From Bacillota bacterium (GTDB lineage: Bacteria; Bacillota; Clostridia; CAKSNL01; HGM11501), in contig JAUZPY010000004.1 in the NCBI GenBank assembly GCA_030705805.1, positions 1 to 48,165 on the forward strand: a stretch of DNA of 48,165 nucleotides, in the 5' to 3' direction. The position numbers and the translations under genes are program-made. Positions 34,153 through 42,698 of the stretch are shown in pieces. The notes below the pieces were generated by a model that saw nothing but the letters and a program-made list of their open reading frames with translations, was not told where the DNA came from and searched no databases. Numbering within the stretch: position 1 is the stretch's first letter; each line of letters opens with the position of its first letter.

Positions 34153-34839
34153 GTGAAGGAAATTGATTATAAAATACTTGAAGAGTCCTTGCCTTTTTGG
34201 GAAAAATTAAATGAACAGCAAAAAGAACTGATTTTAAATAACACCAGGAGCGTAAGTTATTTAAAAGGATCAAAAATTTATGTTCACGGTGAAGATTGCC
34301 TTGGGCTGATTATCATAAAAAAGGGCAGGGTAAGTGCTTTTATGCTTTCCGATGAAGGCAGAGAAACCACCTTGTTTAGATTAAATCCGGGTGATGTATG
34401 TGTTTTGTCCGCTTCCTGCGTAATAAAACAAATTGCTTTTGATGTTCATATGGACGCAGAAAAGGATTCGGAGCTTTTCATTTTAAAAGCTGGTTTATTT
34501 GCACAGCTTATGGCTGAAAACATATATGTAGAAAACTTCACCTATAAGCTTATGATGGAGAGGTTCTCCGATGTCATGTGGACTATGCAGCAAATTCTGT
34601 TTAAAAGCTTTGATGACAGGCTTGCCCAATTCTTATATGGTGAAATGACAGAAACGAGGCAGGATACTATATTTATTACTCATGAACAAATTGCAAAACA
34701 CCTTTCTACCGCTCGAGAGGTTGTAACAAGAATGCTTAAGCGATTTAGCGATAATGGAATTGTTGAGTTAAATAGAGGTTCAATTAATATAAAAGATAAA
34801 GAAAAGCTAAAGAACTTAATTACAAAAAGCAACCGGTAA
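34153..34839 (+). CDS. Crp/Fnr-family transcriptional regulator
   Basis: 228 aa. N-terminal cyclic-nucleotide-binding-type beta-roll (GSKIYVHGEDCLGLIIIKKGRVSAF, LNPGDVCVLSASCV), long dimer helix around MERFSDVMWTMQQILF, and a C-terminal winged helix HEQIAKHLSTAREVVTRMLKRF. The N-terminal Cys cluster of Fnr is absent; two cysteines lie at GDVCVLSASC, a possible thiol switch. I use GTG 34153 behind GAGAGAGGTG. It sits between thioredoxin and SOD genes and may regulate this redox cluster. Confidence 0.88.
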   Translation: MKEIDYKILEESLPFWEKLNEQQKELILNNTRSVSYLKGSKIYVHGEDCLGLIIIKKGRVSAFMLSDEGRETTLFRLNPGDVCVLSASCVIKQIAFDVHMDAEKDSELFILKAGLFAQLMAENIYVENFTYKLMMERFSDVMWTMQQILFKSFDDRLAQFLYGEMTETRQDTIFITHEQIAKHLSTAREVVTRMLKRFSDNGIVELNRGSINIKDKEKLKNLITKSNR

Positions 34840-34862
34840 AAATTTTTACCGGTTGCTTTTTG
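34825..34862. terminator. terminator overlapping the Crp/Fnr stop codon
   Basis: Perfect 18-bp palindrome AAAAGCAACCGGTAAAAA / TTTTTACCGGTTGCTTTT with T-run. Confidence 0.85.
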
Positions 34863-34966
34863 TATAAAGTGCCGCTGCAAAATGTGTATCCTATATAGGG
34901 TTAATATACAAAAAAAGTCGCTAAAATAAGAAGTTTGCATATTGTGATAAGTATGGAGGTGAAAAA

Positions 34967-35422
34967 ATGTATAAATCCAGAGATGAGGCAGTAGCTTATA
35001 TTAAAGGAGGAAGCGAGTATCCTGATATTCACGGCAATGTTTATTTTTATCAAACTAATATAGGAATAATAGTAAGCGCAGAAATATACGGACTTCCGGT
35101 TCAAAACGATTGCAGTGGCTCTAGTGTGTTCGGCTTCCATATTCATGAAGGAAGTGAATGCACAGGAAACAGTATGGATGAATTTGCAGATACCTTAGGC
35201 CATTATAACCCAAAGGAGTGTCCACATCCTTATCATGCAGGAGACCTGCCTCCGTTGTTTGCAGATAATGGATATGCATATATGTCGGTACTTACCAGTC
35301 GGTTTAAACTTAACGAAATAATAGGGAAAACAGTAATCATTCATGAAAAACCTGATGACTTTACAACCCAGCCAAGTGGTAATTCGGGTAAAAAAATAGC
35401 TTGTGGGAAAATAGAAGGCTAA
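34967..35422 (+). CDS. sodC: Cu/Zn-type superoxide dismutase, no signal peptide
   Basis: 151 aa. All metal ligands are visible: HIH (copper), GHYNP (bridging His), PHPYHAGDLP (zinc His, His, Asp) and the last copper His in VIIHEKPDDF. The disulfide pair is ECTGN and IACG. The active-site Arg before IACG (Arg143 of the bovine enzyme) is Lys here (GKKIACG). There is no signal peptide or lipobox, so the enzyme appears cytoplasmic, unlike most bacterial SodC. ATG follows GGAGGTG. A terminator hairpin lies about 90 bases downstream. Confidence 0.92.
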   Translation: MYKSRDEAVAYIKGGSEYPDIHGNVYFYQTNIGIIVSAEIYGLPVQNDCSGSSVFGFHIHEGSECTGNSMDEFADTLGHYNPKECPHPYHAGDLPPLFADNGYAYMSVLTSRFKLNEIIGKTVIIHEKPDDFTTQPSGNSGKKIACGKIEG

Positions 35423-35510
35423 TCTTATTGCTATAATGACAGCGGTTATTTGCACAAGAATTTATGTACTTAGCCGCCGGAAATAAAATAAATGCATCCA
35501 CTTATTTAAG

Positions 35511-35556
35511 ATGCACTCCAAATGTTATTTGTGTCTAACATTTGGAGTGCATTTAT
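35511..35556. terminator. terminator after sodC
   Basis: Perfect 17-bp stem ATGCACTCCAAATGTTA / TAACATTTGGAGTGCAT, then T-rich. Confidence 0.8.
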
Positions 35557-35590
35557 TTATATTCTAATTGTTATATTTAGTAATTACTGT

Positions 35591-35645
35591 TTTACTTAGA
35601 TTTAACATAAGCATTCTTTTATACTTTACATAATATTTTTATAAT
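35591..35645 (+). promoter_or_regulatory. candidate PHO box array and -10 upstream of pstS
   Basis: TTTACT, TTAACA, TTCTTT and TTTACA occur at 11-12-base steps (35591, 35602, 35614, 35625), like the TT(A/T/C)ACA direct repeats bound by PhoP in Bacillus. A TATAAT follows at 35640-35645 without a good -35, as expected for an activated promoter. The regulator pair is encoded in the same operon. Confidence 0.45.
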
Positions 35646-35693
35646 GAATTTGTAAGATAAATAAAAGTAATAAATTATAAAGGAGAACGAAGA

Positions 35694-36560
35694 ATGAAAA
35701 GAACATTGGCACTTTTAATTACAGGCAGTTTGATTTTTACAATGCTTGTAGGATGCGGAGGCGGCGGGTTTAATCCTTCAAATGATATAACAGTTATTTC
35801 ACGAGAAGAAGGCTCGGGCACGAGAGGCGCTTTTATTGAACTTTTTGGCATTGAGGAAAAAGACGCAAATAACAATAAAATTGATAAAACGCTATCCACA
35901 GCAGATATTAATGACAGTACGGGAATTATGCTTACAAATGTATCAAGTAACCAGAGCGCAATCGGATATATTTCCATGGGGTCATTAAACAATACGATTA
36001 AGGCAGTTAAAATCGACGGCGCCCAGGCAACTGCCCAAAATGTTAAAAACGGCACATATAAAATAGCACGTCCGTTTAATATTGCAACAAAAGGCACTCC
36101 GTCTGGTGCAGCTTCGGATTTCATAAGTTTCATTCTTTCAACAGAGGGTCAAAAAGTAGTTCAGGATAACGGTTATATTGCTCTAACTGATACGAAGGCC
36201 TACAGCGGCACAAAGCCTTCCGGTAAAGTTGTAATAGCAGGCTCTTCTTCTGTAACTCCTGTCATGGAAAAGTTAAAAGAAGCTTATCTTCTGGTAAATC
36301 AGAATGCAACAATAGAAATTCAACAGAGTGATTCCACTACCGGTATAAACAGTACGATTCAGGGAATATGCGACATAGGTATGTCCTCCCGTGATCTTAA
36401 AGACAGCGAAACCCAGAAAGGTTTAACCTCTACTAAAATAGCCATTGACGGTATTGCAGTAATTGTAAACTCTCAAAACACCGTTTCAAATCTTTCGTCC
36501 AAACAAGTTAAAGATATCTATACGGGTGTAAGTACTAAATGGCAGGATGTAATTGGTTAA
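35694..36560 (+). CDS. pstS: phosphate ABC transporter substrate-binding lipoprotein, circularly permuted
   Basis: 288-aa lipoprotein (lipobox LVGC, Cys near residue 19) binding extracellular phosphate for the PstCAB transporter. The order of conserved segments is reversed relative to standard PstS. The mature protein starts with DITVISREEGSGTRGAF through GYISMGSLNN, normally the second half. It ends with GKVVIAGSSSVTPVMEKL, CDIGMSSRDLK and DGIAVIVNSQN, normally the first half. All ligand motifs are kept. It leads pstSCAB-phoU-phoPR, separated from pstC by a hairpin-forming repeat that may lower downstream expression. RBS AAAGGAG. Confidence 0.95.
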   Translation: MKRTLALLITGSLIFTMLVGCGGGGFNPSNDITVISREEGSGTRGAFIELFGIEEKDANNNKIDKTLSTADINDSTGIMLTNVSSNQSAIGYISMGSLNNTIKAVKIDGAQATAQNVKNGTYKIARPFNIATKGTPSGAASDFISFILSTEGQKVVQDNGYIALTDTKAYSGTKPSGKVVIAGSSSVTPVMEKLKEAYLLVNQNATIEIQQSDSTTGINSTIQGICDIGMSSRDLKDSETQKGLTSTKIAIDGIAVIVNSQNTVSNLSSKQVKDIYTGVSTKWQDVIG

Positions 36561-36576
36561 ATCTTAGAAAAAAGTG

Positions 36577-36616
36577 GCGAAGGTTAAATTTAGGCATAAG
36601 GGAGTCGAACCTTCGC
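36577..36616. repeat. pstS-pstC intergenic hairpin containing a half palindromic element
   Basis: GCGAAGGTT pairs with AACCTTCGC, enclosing TTAGGCATAAGGGAGTCGAAC, the left arm of the GGCATAAGGGAG family. The element seems inserted so that its TCGAAC edge completes the stem. It has no T-run, so it may act as an RNA-stability hairpin rather than a terminator. Confidence 0.6.
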
Positions 36617-36647
36617 TACACAGAATTTATATTAAAGGGATTAAGAT

Positions 36648-37499
36648 ATGAAAAGATATAAAGAAACAATAATGAAATTTGTCTTTCTGCTATCTGCCAG
36701 TATTTCTATTCTTGCTGTAGCACTGATTTGCATATTCCTTTTTGCAAACGGTATTCCTGCGATGCATGAGATTGGATTTTTTAAATTCCTGTCAGGAACC
36801 ACGTGGAAGCCAACAAGCAATATATATGGAATACTTCCGATGATTTTAGGAAGCATTTATGTAACTTTTGGAGCAATTATAATTGGTGTGCCGATAGGTA
36901 TTTTGACAGCGGTGTTCATGGCAAGGTTTTGCCCAAAAGGCCTGTATAAAATGTTAAAGCCCGCTATAGAATTACTTGCCGGTATACCTTCGGTTGTATA
37001 TGGCTTTTTTGGCTTAATGGTCATTGTTCCGTCCATTCGTAATATGTTTGGTGGGAGCGGCTCAAGCTTGCTTGCTGCATCCATTGTACTGGGCATAATG
37101 ATTCTTCCTACAATTATAGAAGTTTCGGAATCGGCAATAAGAGCTGTACCTGAAAGTTATTATGAAGGTTCTTTGGCACTGGGAGTAAGCCATGAAAGAA
37201 GTGTGTTTTTCTCGGTATTGCCTGCTGCAAAATCGGGGATTATGGCAGGAGTCATACTTGGAATCGGCAGAGCAATAGGAGAGACAATGGCTGTTATAAT
37301 GGTTGCCGGAAATCAGGCAATTATGCCAAGCGGAGTTCTTAAAGGGCTGCGCACACTTACGGCAAACATTGTTATTGAAATGGGCTATGCAGCAGACTTG
37401 CACCGTGAAGCATTAATTGCAACCGGAGTTGTACTGTTCATATTCATTTTAATTATCAACTTGACCTTTTCAATGGTTAAAAGGAGGTCAGTTAGATGA
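36648..37499 (+). CDS. pstC: phosphate ABC transporter permease PstC
   Basis: 283-aa inner-membrane subunit with six helices. The permease coupling loop reads RAVPESYYEGSLALGVSHERS, and GRAIGETMAVIMVAGN is a strongly conserved PstC segment. It forms the channel with PstA. ATG follows AAAGGGA. It overlaps pstA by four bases (ATGA), indicating coupled translation. Confidence 0.97.
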   Translation: MKRYKETIMKFVFLLSASISILAVALICIFLFANGIPAMHEIGFFKFLSGTTWKPTSNIYGILPMILGSIYVTFGAIIIGVPIGILTAVFMARFCPKGLYKMLKPAIELLAGIPSVVYGFFGLMVIVPSIRNMFGGSGSSLLAASIVLGIMILPTIIEVSESAIRAVPESYYEGSLALGVSHERSVFFSVLPAAKSGIMAGVILGIGRAIGETMAVIMVAGNQAIMPSGVLKGLRTLTANIVIEMGYAADLHREALIATGVVLFIFILIINLTFSMVKRRSVR

Positions 37500-38332
37500 A
37501 AAGAAATAAAATACAATCTATACTATTAAGATTACTTGTTTATTTGGCAGTAACACTAACCGTTTTGGCCCTTGTTTTAATCGTAGGCTATATTTTAATA
37601 AAAGGCGTACCGCACCTTTCGCTTAGTTTGTTTAGCTTTAAGTATACAAGTGAGAATGTATCGTTATTCCCTGCAATGGTCAATACGGTTACAATGACAC
37701 TGTTATCTTTGCTGATAGCTGTTCCCTTAGGAATAGGTTCGGCAATTTATCTTGTAGAATATGCAAAAAAGGGGAATAAGTTTGTTGCGGTTGTCCGCAC
37801 AACGGCAGAAACCCTATCAGGAATACCATCTATTGTATATGGATTATTCGGATATCTGATGTTTGTTTCAGCCCTTGGTTTTGGATATTCGCTGCTCGCC
37901 GGAGCCTTAACCCTCTCAATAATGATATTACCGGTAATAATGAGAACTACAGAAGAGGCTTTAATAGCTGTACCGGATATTTATCGGGAAGGAAGCTTCG
38001 GGCTTGGAGCAGGTAAGCTGAGGACAGTGTTTAGAATAGTATTGCCTTCCGCAGTACCGGGAATCTTCGCAGGAATAATTTTATCTGTCGGCAGAATAGT
38101 TGGTGAGACAGCGGCACTTATATATACCGCAGGTACTGTTGCGCAAATTCCAAACAGTTTGATGTCAAGCGGCAGAACAATGTCAATACACATGTATGCA
38201 CTGTGGAAAGAAGGATTAAATGCAGATCAAGCTTACGCTACGGCGGTTGTACTATTAGTAATTGTAATAGGGTTAAATGCTTTTTCTGCATTTTTAGCTA
38301 AAAGAATAACAAGAGGTAAGATAAATGGATAA
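37496..38332 (+). CDS. pstA: phosphate ABC transporter permease PstA
   Basis: 278-aa membrane subunit. Contains [14 protein letters not shown], the coupling loop [19 protein letters not shown] and [15 protein letters not shown], all conserved in PstA. It heterodimerises with PstC. Its coding sequence overlaps pstB by 8 bases. Confidence 0.97.
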   Translation: MKRNKIQSILLRLLVYLAVTLTVLALVLIVGYILIKGVPHLSLSLFSFKYTSENVSLFPAMVNTVTMTLLSLLIAVPLGIGSAIYLVEYAKKGNKFVAVVRTTAETLSGIPSIVYGLFGYLMFVSALGFGYSLLAGALTLSIMILPVIMRTTEEALIAVPDIYREGSFGLGAGKLRTVFRIVLPSAVPGIFAGIILSVGRIVGETAALIYTAGTVAQIPNSLMSSGRTMSIHMYALWKEGLNADQAYATAVVLLVIVIGLNAFSAFLAKRITRGKING

Positions 38333-39074
38333 ATTAAACACGGAAAATCTAAATCTTTTTTACGGAAACTTTCAAGCGCTGAAAAATATTAACTTAAATA
38401 TAAAGCCCAATGAAATAACTGCTTTGATTGGACCTTCGGGATGCGGAAAGTCTACGCTTTTAAAGACATTAAACAGGATGAACGATTTGATAGAAGGCTG
38501 TAAAATTGACGGAAAGGTACTTTTAGAGGGCAAAGATATTTATGGAGACATAGATATTAATTTACTACGAAGGCGTGTCGGAATGGTTTTCCAAAAGCCA
38601 AATCCTTTTCCTATGAGCGTCTATGACAATATAGCTTACGGGCCAAGAACTCACGGTATAAAAAGCAAGGCAAAGCTTGATGATATTGTAGAGCGTTCAC
38701 TGACCGATGCGGCAATTTGGGATGAATTGAAGGATCGCCTTAAAAAAAGTGCACTAGGTATATCAGGAGGTCAGCAGCAGCGGCTTTGCATTGCAAGAGC
38801 TTTGGCGGTGGAGCCTGAAGTGCTGCTTATGGATGAACCGACAAGCGCATTAGACCCTATTTCGACAAGTAAAATAGAAGACCTTGCAATAGAACTTAAA
38901 AACAAGTATACTATTGTTATAGTAACTCATAATATGCAGCAGGCAACACGTATTTCGGATAAAACAGCATTCTTTTTATTGGGTGAAGTAATAGAGTTTG
39001 ATGAGACGGAGGAAATATTCTCTAATCCGCGGGACAAACGGACAGAGGACTACATTACAGGAAGGTTTGGGTGA
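38325..39074 (+). CDS. pstB: phosphate ABC transporter ATP-binding protein PstB
   Basis: 249-aa ATPase driving phosphate import. Walker [11 protein letters not shown]-loop [12 protein letters not shown] (typical of PstB), signature [15 protein letters not shown], Walker [14 protein letters not shown], and switch His in VTHNMQQA. It is followed within 7 bases by phoU. Confidence 0.98.
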   Translation: MDKLNTENLNLFYGNFQALKNINLNIKPNEITALIGPSGCGKSTLLKTLNRMNDLIEGCKIDGKVLLEGKDIYGDIDINLLRRRVGMVFQKPNPFPMSVYDNIAYGPRTHGIKSKAKLDDIVERSLTDAAIWDELKDRLKKSALGISGGQQQRLCIARALAVEPEVLLMDEPTSALDPISTSKIEDLAIELKNKYTIVIVTHNMQQATRISDKTAFFLLGEVIEFDETEEIFSNPRDKRTEDYITGRFG

Positions 39075-39080
39075 TGAAAG

Positions 39081-39725
39081 TTGAGAAATAAATTTGATAC
39101 ACAGCTTGAAGCGTTAAATAACGACCTGATTTCTATGGGAGCACTTTGCGAAGATACTATAGCTTGTGCAGTTAAGGCTCTTATGAATAACGACATGCAG
39201 TTGGCTGAAAAAGCAATAAAAACCGAAAAAGAAATAGATCAAAAAGAAAGAGATATAGAAGCTCTTTGCCTGAAGCTCCTGCTCCAGCAGCAGCCTGTTG
39301 CTAAGGATCTGCGCATGGTTTCATCAGCTCTTAAAATGATTACGGATATGGGCCGCATTGGGGACCAGGCTGCGGATATAGCTGAAATAGTAACCTTCAT
39401 TAATTTATCCGAAAGTATAAATAATCTTCATATTGCAGAAATGGCAGAAGCCACCATAAAAATGGTAACGGAGAGTATTGACGCCTTTGTAAAACGAGAT
39501 CTTAAGCTTGCCAATTCAGTAATTGATTATGACGATGTAGTTGATGATTTGTTTTTAAAGACAAAAAATGACCTTATATATTTAATAACTAAAGACAAAA
39601 AATATGGTGAGCAGGCACTTGACCTGTTGATGATTGCAAAGTATCTTGAAAGAATAGGCGACCATGCGGCACTAATAGCCGGGTGGGTTGTATTTTCCAT
39701 AACGGGAACACACAAGGAAATATAA
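39081..39725 (+). CDS. phoU: phosphate signalling protein PhoU
   Basis: 214-aa helical protein with two PhoU repeats; acidic metal-binding motifs occur at EKEIDQKERDIEA and in the second repeat (DYDDVVDDLF). It links the Pst transporter to PhoR. TTG at 39081 is the start: the frame is closed by TGA two codons upstream and the sequence MRNKFDTQLEALNNDLISMG is a standard PhoU opening. The RBS is weak (GATGAAAG). Confidence 0.95.
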   Translation: MRNKFDTQLEALNNDLISMGALCEDTIACAVKALMNNDMQLAEKAIKTEKEIDQKERDIEALCLKLLLQQQPVAKDLRMVSSALKMITDMGRIGDQAADIAEIVTFINLSESINNLHIAEMAEATIKMVTESIDAFVKRDLKLANSVIDYDDVVDDLFLKTKNDLIYLITKDKKYGEQALDLLMIAKYLERIGDHAALIAGWVVFSITGTHKEI

Positions 39726-39777
39726 TAATGTTAACTGTTTTCTTAAATTGTTTTTGAAAGAAAATAAATAAGGGAGG

Positions 39778-40458
39778 GTGCCAATGATTTGCTGCGTTGA
39801 GGATGATAGTGGAATAAGGGAATTAGTTGTGTATACTCTCAAGAACACAGGGTTTAATGCCATGGGATTTGAGTCCGGAGATGAATTGTTTAAAGCAATG
39901 CTCAAAGAAAAGCCCGAGCTTATTCTGCTGGACATTATGCTTCCCGGCACTGACGGTATCCAAATACTTAAACGCCTGCGCTCTAATGCCGTGACAAAAA
40001 AAATCCCGGTTATTATGCTGACCGCAAAAGGTACAGAATATGACAAAATAATAGGTCTTGACAGCGGTGCTGATGATTATGTGACAAAGCCTTTTGGCAT
40101 GATGGAGCTTATTTCACGTATCAAAGCCGTTCTTCGCCGCTTTGAAGAAAATAGCGCAGATGATGAATATTCCTTTGGCAGTGTAAAAGTAAATGCAAAA
40201 GCTCATAGCGTTTATGTTGATAATGTCCCGGTTGATTTAACACTTAAAGAGTTTGAACTTTTGCATCTGCTAATGAAAAATGCCGGCATTGTATTGACAC
40301 GGGATATGCTCCTTGAAAATATATGGGGCTATGATTTTGATGGAGAAACAAGAACTGTTGACGTACATATACGTACGCTCAGAACTAAGCTTGGCAGCGG
40401 TGGGGATATTATTGAAACCGTGCGGGGAGTTGGGTATCGAATTGGTGGTGTAAGATGA
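39778..40458 (+). CDS. phoP: phosphate response regulator, PhoP/PhoB type
   Basis: 226-aa OmpR-family regulator. Receiver domain with acidic CVEDD, phospho-acceptor in LILLDIMLPGTDG and KPFG lysine; C-terminal winged helix with TRTVDVHIRTLRTKLG and TVRGVGYRI. In this operon it should activate pst transcription on phosphate limitation. ATG follows GGGAGGGTG. The last codons overlap the kinase start (ATGA). Confidence 0.93.
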   Translation: MPMICCVEDDSGIRELVVYTLKNTGFNAMGFESGDELFKAMLKEKPELILLDIMLPGTDGIQILKRLRSNAVTKKIPVIMLTAKGTEYDKIIGLDSGADDYVTKPFGMMELISRIKAVLRRFEENSADDEYSFGSVKVNAKAHSVYVDNVPVDLTLKEFELLHLLMKNAGIVLTRDMLLENIWGYDFDGETRTVDVHIRTLRTKLGSGGDIIETVRGVGYRIGGVR

Positions 40459-42101
40459 AAAAGAAAGTTTTTTTGAGCATTTTACTGTCTTCAATTTTAA
40501 TTGTAACTATGTCATCTGGCCTTATAATTACAGCTTTATACAAAGATTTTGCTTCTGAGCGCAAGAAAGAACTTATTACCGAATGCTCTTATATAGCTTC
40601 CGCCCTTGCAAGAACCGATAATAACTATCTTATAGAAATAAGTAAGGAAAGCAGCGACCGAATTACATTGGTGGCATCTAACGGAACGGTTCTTTACGAC
40701 AGCTTTGCGGATGCCTCTACTTTGGGAAATCATCTGGACCGCCCTGAAATAGAATCAGCGCTTAAAAACGGAAGCGGCCAGGCAACGAGGCTTTCGAATA
40801 CTTTGGGAGAGCGAACTTTTTATTATGCTAAAAGACTTAGCAGCGGAAATGTCCTTCGCATTTCTACTACCACCAAAAGCATTTTCGGTATTATAGGAAA
40901 CTCATCAATAATCATATTGCTAATAATCATTTTTGCTTTTGCGGTGGCTGTCGTTGTGGCAAGAGTATTAACAAAAGCAATTGTTGCGCCTATAAATAAA
41001 CTTAATCTTGACGATCCGCTTGGAAACAACACATACGATGAACTATCAAATCTTCTGGTTAGGATGAATAAGCAAAACGAGAAAATAAAAGAGCAGCTTG
41101 GAGCGCTCTCCGAAAAGCAAAAGGAATTCAATACAATAACAGAAAACATGACCGAATCACTTGTGATATTCGGGGAAAATAAGCATGTTTTATCAGCTAA
41201 TAAAAGTGCCTGCGAGCTATTTGAGAACAGCAATCCTAAAAACATCGGGTATTTGGAGCTATGCAGGGAGCAAGGCTTTATACAAGCTGTGGAATCTGCT
41301 TTTTTAGGAGAATCCTCTATTAGCAAAATAGACAGAAACGGCAAAACATATCAGCTGTCGGTCAATCCTGTAAAGGGTGATAATTCTTATGCGGCAGTAT
41401 TATTTGCCGTTGATATTACCGAAAAAGAGCAAAGTGAAAAAATGCGTCGGGAATTTTCAGCTAACGTATCTCATGAATTAAAAACGCCCTTAACCTCTAT
41501 TATGGGATATGCTGAAATAATGCAGAACGGTATTGTAAAGAAAGATGATTTTCCTAAGGTAATTGACCAGATTTATTTTCAATCCAAACGGCTTTTAACA
41601 TTAATAGAGGACATTATTAAGCTGTCACGGCTTGATGAGGAAGGCTTAAAGGATGAATTTATACCTGTGGATTTGTATGCTCTTTCAGAGGCGGTAATTA
41701 CAGAACTTAAAGATAAAGCCGAGAAGAATAATATATCTTTAATTCTTGAAGGCAACTCCTGTATTGTAAATGGCGTCGAAGGAACACTTCATGAAATGAT
41801 TTACAATCTTTGCGATAATGCAATTACTTACAATAAGCCCGAAGGAAGCGTAACAGTAAAAGTAAGCAAAGAAGATAATCATGTCTTGCTGTCGGTTAAG
41901 GATACCGGCATCGGCATCTCTTTGATGCATCAGTCTCGCATATTTGAACGCTTTTACCGTGTTGATAAAAGCCGCTCAAAGGAAACCGGGGGCACGGGAC
42001 TTGGGTTATCAATAGTAAAACACGGTGCGCTGTTACATGGAGCCGAAATTAAGCTTGACAGTGTACTGGGTAAGGGAACAACCATTTCAATTTCATTTTA
42101 A
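40455..42101 (+). CDS. phoR: phosphate sensor histidine kinase, PhoR type
   Basis: 548-aa membrane kinase. Two transmembrane helices (residues about 5-27 and 150-170) flank a small extracytoplasmic domain. A PAS-like region precedes the kinase core with H-box NVSHELKTPLTSIMGYAE, N-box MIYNLCDNAITYN, G1 DTGIGI and G2 GGTGLGLSIVKHG. It overlaps the regulator gene by 4 bases. No terminator is visible before the Rrf2 promoter 15 bases downstream. Confidence 0.94.
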   Translation: MKKKVFLSILLSSILIVTMSSGLIITALYKDFASERKKELITECSYIASALARTDNNYLIEISKESSDRITLVASNGTVLYDSFADASTLGNHLDRPEIESALKNGSGQATRLSNTLGERTFYYAKRLSSGNVLRISTTTKSIFGIIGNSSIIILLIIIFAFAVAVVVARVLTKAIVAPINKLNLDDPLGNNTYDELSNLLVRMNKQNEKIKEQLGALSEKQKEFNTITENMTESLVIFGENKHVLSANKSACELFENSNPKNIGYLELCREQGFIQAVESAFLGESSISKIDRNGKTYQLSVNPVKGDNSYAAVLFAVDITEKEQSEKMRREFSANVSHELKTPLTSIMGYAEIMQNGIVKKDDFPKVIDQIYFQSKRLLTLIEDIIKLSRLDEEGLKDEFIPVDLYALSEAVITELKDKAEKNNISLILEGNSCIVNGVEGTLHEMIYNLCDNAITYNKPEGSVTVKVSKEDNHVLLSVKDTGIGISLMHQSRIFERFYRVDKSRSKETGGTGLGLSIVKHGALLHGAEIKLDSVLGKGTTISISF

Positions 42102-42115
42102 TTAATTTTTACCTC

Positions 42116-42144
42116 TTGAAAACCTACAAACATTGCGGTATAAT
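42116..42144 (+). promoter_or_regulatory. promoter of the Rrf2 regulator gene
   Basis: TTGAAA, 17 bases, exact TATAAT. The start of the spacer is AACCTAC (42121-42127), the complement of GTAGGTT, which occurs twice at the metY promoter; a candidate autoregulatory operator. Confidence 0.75.
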
Positions 42145-42165
42145 ATGTTTATAGGTGGTGTTAAA

Positions 42166-42597
42166 ATGAAAATATCAACAAGAGGCAGATATGCTTTAAG
42201 AATTATGATTGATCTCGCGGAACATAATACAGATGAATATATAAAGCTTATAGACTTGGCAAATCGTCAGGAAATATCAGAAAAGTATCTTGAAAGTATT
42301 ATTTCTGTATTAAGTAAAAACGGAATATTGATAGCATTAAGAGGCAAAGGCGGAGGATATAAATTAGCTAAAAGTCCCAGAATGTATACAGTTGGCAGCA
42401 TACTGAAGCTTACAGAAGGCTCTCTTGCTCCCATAGCCTGCCTTGAAAATAAGCCTAATACCTGCCCGAGGGCGGCAGAATGCAAAACACTTCCGATGTG
42501 GGAAAAATTAGATAAGCTGATTGATGATTACCTTGAAAGTGTAACAATTGCTGATTTAGCTTATGGTAAAAGCGGCGTAGATAACTATATTATATAG
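42166..42597 (+). CDS. Rrf2-family transcriptional regulator (IscR/CymR-like)
   Basis: 143 aa. Begins MKISTRGRYALRIMIDLA, the family signature; winged helix with ISEKYLESIISVLSKNGI and the wing RGKGGGYKLAKSP. Three cysteines occur as C-x7-C-x5-C (ACLENKPNTCPRAAEC), close to the C-x5-C-x5-C cluster ligands of IscR, so an iron-sulfur or thiol sensor is possible. ATG 42166 follows AGGTGGTG; the ORF-track start lies in the promoter's downstream edge. It precedes metY-cysK, suggesting control of cysteine supply, as CymR does. Confidence 0.9.
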   Translation: MKISTRGRYALRIMIDLAEHNTDEYIKLIDLANRQEISEKYLESIISVLSKNGILIALRGKGGGYKLAKSPRMYTVGSILKLTEGSLAPIACLENKPNTCPRAAECKTLPMWEKLDKLIDDYLESVTIADLAYGKSGVDNYII

Positions 42598-42615
42598 CCT
42601 TTGTAGATAATAACG

Positions 42616-42644
42616 GAACGGAGAATATATTCTCCGTTCTTTTT
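42616..42644. terminator. terminator after the Rrf2 gene
   Basis: Perfect 24-base palindrome GAACGGAGAATATATTCTCC... ending in GTTC, followed by TTTTTT. Confidence 0.85.
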
Positions 42645-42669
42645 TATTAATTTATACAACTAAAACATA

Positions 42670-42698
42670 TTGACAAAGTAGGTTGGTGAGAGTATAAT
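42670..42698 (+). promoter_or_regulatory. consensus promoter of the cysteine-leader/metY/cysK transcript
   Basis: TTGACA, 17 bases, exact TATAAT. GTAGGTT lies in the spacer (42678-42684) and again at 42720-42726, about 20 bases past the start site. Both match, inverted, the heptamer in the Rrf2 promoter. Confidence 0.85.

Noticed and set aside
12612-36610. tRNA fragments, because GGTTCGACTCCC resembles a T-arm
   Set aside because: No cloverleaf, anticodon arm or acceptor pairing can be built around any copy; the sequence is part of a longer palindrome.
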